DNA from: an uncultured Saprospiraceae bacterium
GTDB taxonomy: Bacteria; Bacteroidota; Bacteroidia; Chitinophagales; Saprospiraceae
NCBI GenBank assembly: GCA_934699305.1
Contig: CAKUWM010000198.1
Coordinates: 1-5,753 of the forward strand
Direction of reading: 5' to 3'
Length of the DNA: 5,753 nucleotides
The first letter of the stretch is position 1, and each line of letters begins with the position of its first letter. The translations under genes and the position numbers were made by a program. Below the pieces are notes generated by a model, which worked only from the letters and a program-made list of their open reading frames with translations, ran no database searches and was not told the origin of the DNA. This document shows, one piece after another, positions 5,675 to 5,753 of the stretch.

Positions 5675-5753
5675 ACCCGAATTCAGCAATAAAGGTTTTA
5701 AAAAACCGTATAGTGCTGATTATGAGGATAATCCCGATGTACGAATCGTTTCA
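5675..5753. repeat. Dispersed intergenic repeat, copy B, cut by the window edge
   Basis: This is the partner of 1807-1883 in the same orientation, 35 bases after the amidase stop and preceded by a T-run (5667-5674). Outer arms TCAGCA (5683-5688) and TGCTGA (5714-5719) are intact, and the inner arm GGTTTT/AAAACC (5694-5707) pairs perfectly, better than in copy A. One frame of this copy (LPEFSNKGFKKPYSADYED...) is open to the edge, but the same frame is broken in copy A. The right end is not visible. Confidence 0.7.

Overview
The window looks like a chromosomal segment of a Bacteroidota bacterium. The evidence is a CcmB-type haem exporter subunit of the Bacteroidota kind, promoter-like boxes of the TAnnTTTG type, weak or absent Shine-Dalgarno sites, and small exported proteins encoded in very AT-rich DNA. 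A placement near the Saprospiria is only a guess from the style of the proteins.

Left block (1-1385): a same-strand array of small multi-pass membrane proteins of one unrecognised family. There is a 3' gene end (1-191), an intact gene (203-661), a second intact gene (686-1117) and a decayed copy (from 1129). Positions 15-250 match 941-1176 without gaps at an offset of exactly 926 bases. The array is therefore a tandem duplication of a two-gene unit (A-B, A-B'), and the second B copy has broken down. A TTCT x7 microsatellite and a short hairpin lie in the remains.

Middle block (1386-3647), also very AT-rich: a small Thr-rich exported protein (1477-1800); an intergenic repeat with nested inverted repeats (1807-1883), a partial copy of which returns at the right end of the window (5675-5753); a strong 13-bp hairpin (1951-1987); and a thioredoxin-like exported protein (2034-2483). 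The last is followed in the same frame, separated only by one TGA codon, by a beta-rich, possibly propeller-like protein (2538-3530). These two ORFs may be one 498-codon gene broken by a nonsense mutation, or two separate genes.

Right block (3648-5753): base composition is visibly more balanced and the genes look like core genes. ccmB (minus strand) and a LysM-like/Amidase_3 N-acetylmuramoyl-L-alanine amidase (plus strand) diverge from a 121-bp intergenic region carrying promoter-like boxes in both directions. ccmB stands alone here, without ccmC next to it.

The right block has clear roles: haem export for cytochrome c maturation, and peptidoglycan cleavage. The left two thirds look like an accessory, fast-changing region of duplicated membrane proteins and small secreted proteins. 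No RNA genes, CRISPR arrays, intact insertion sequences or phage genes were seen.
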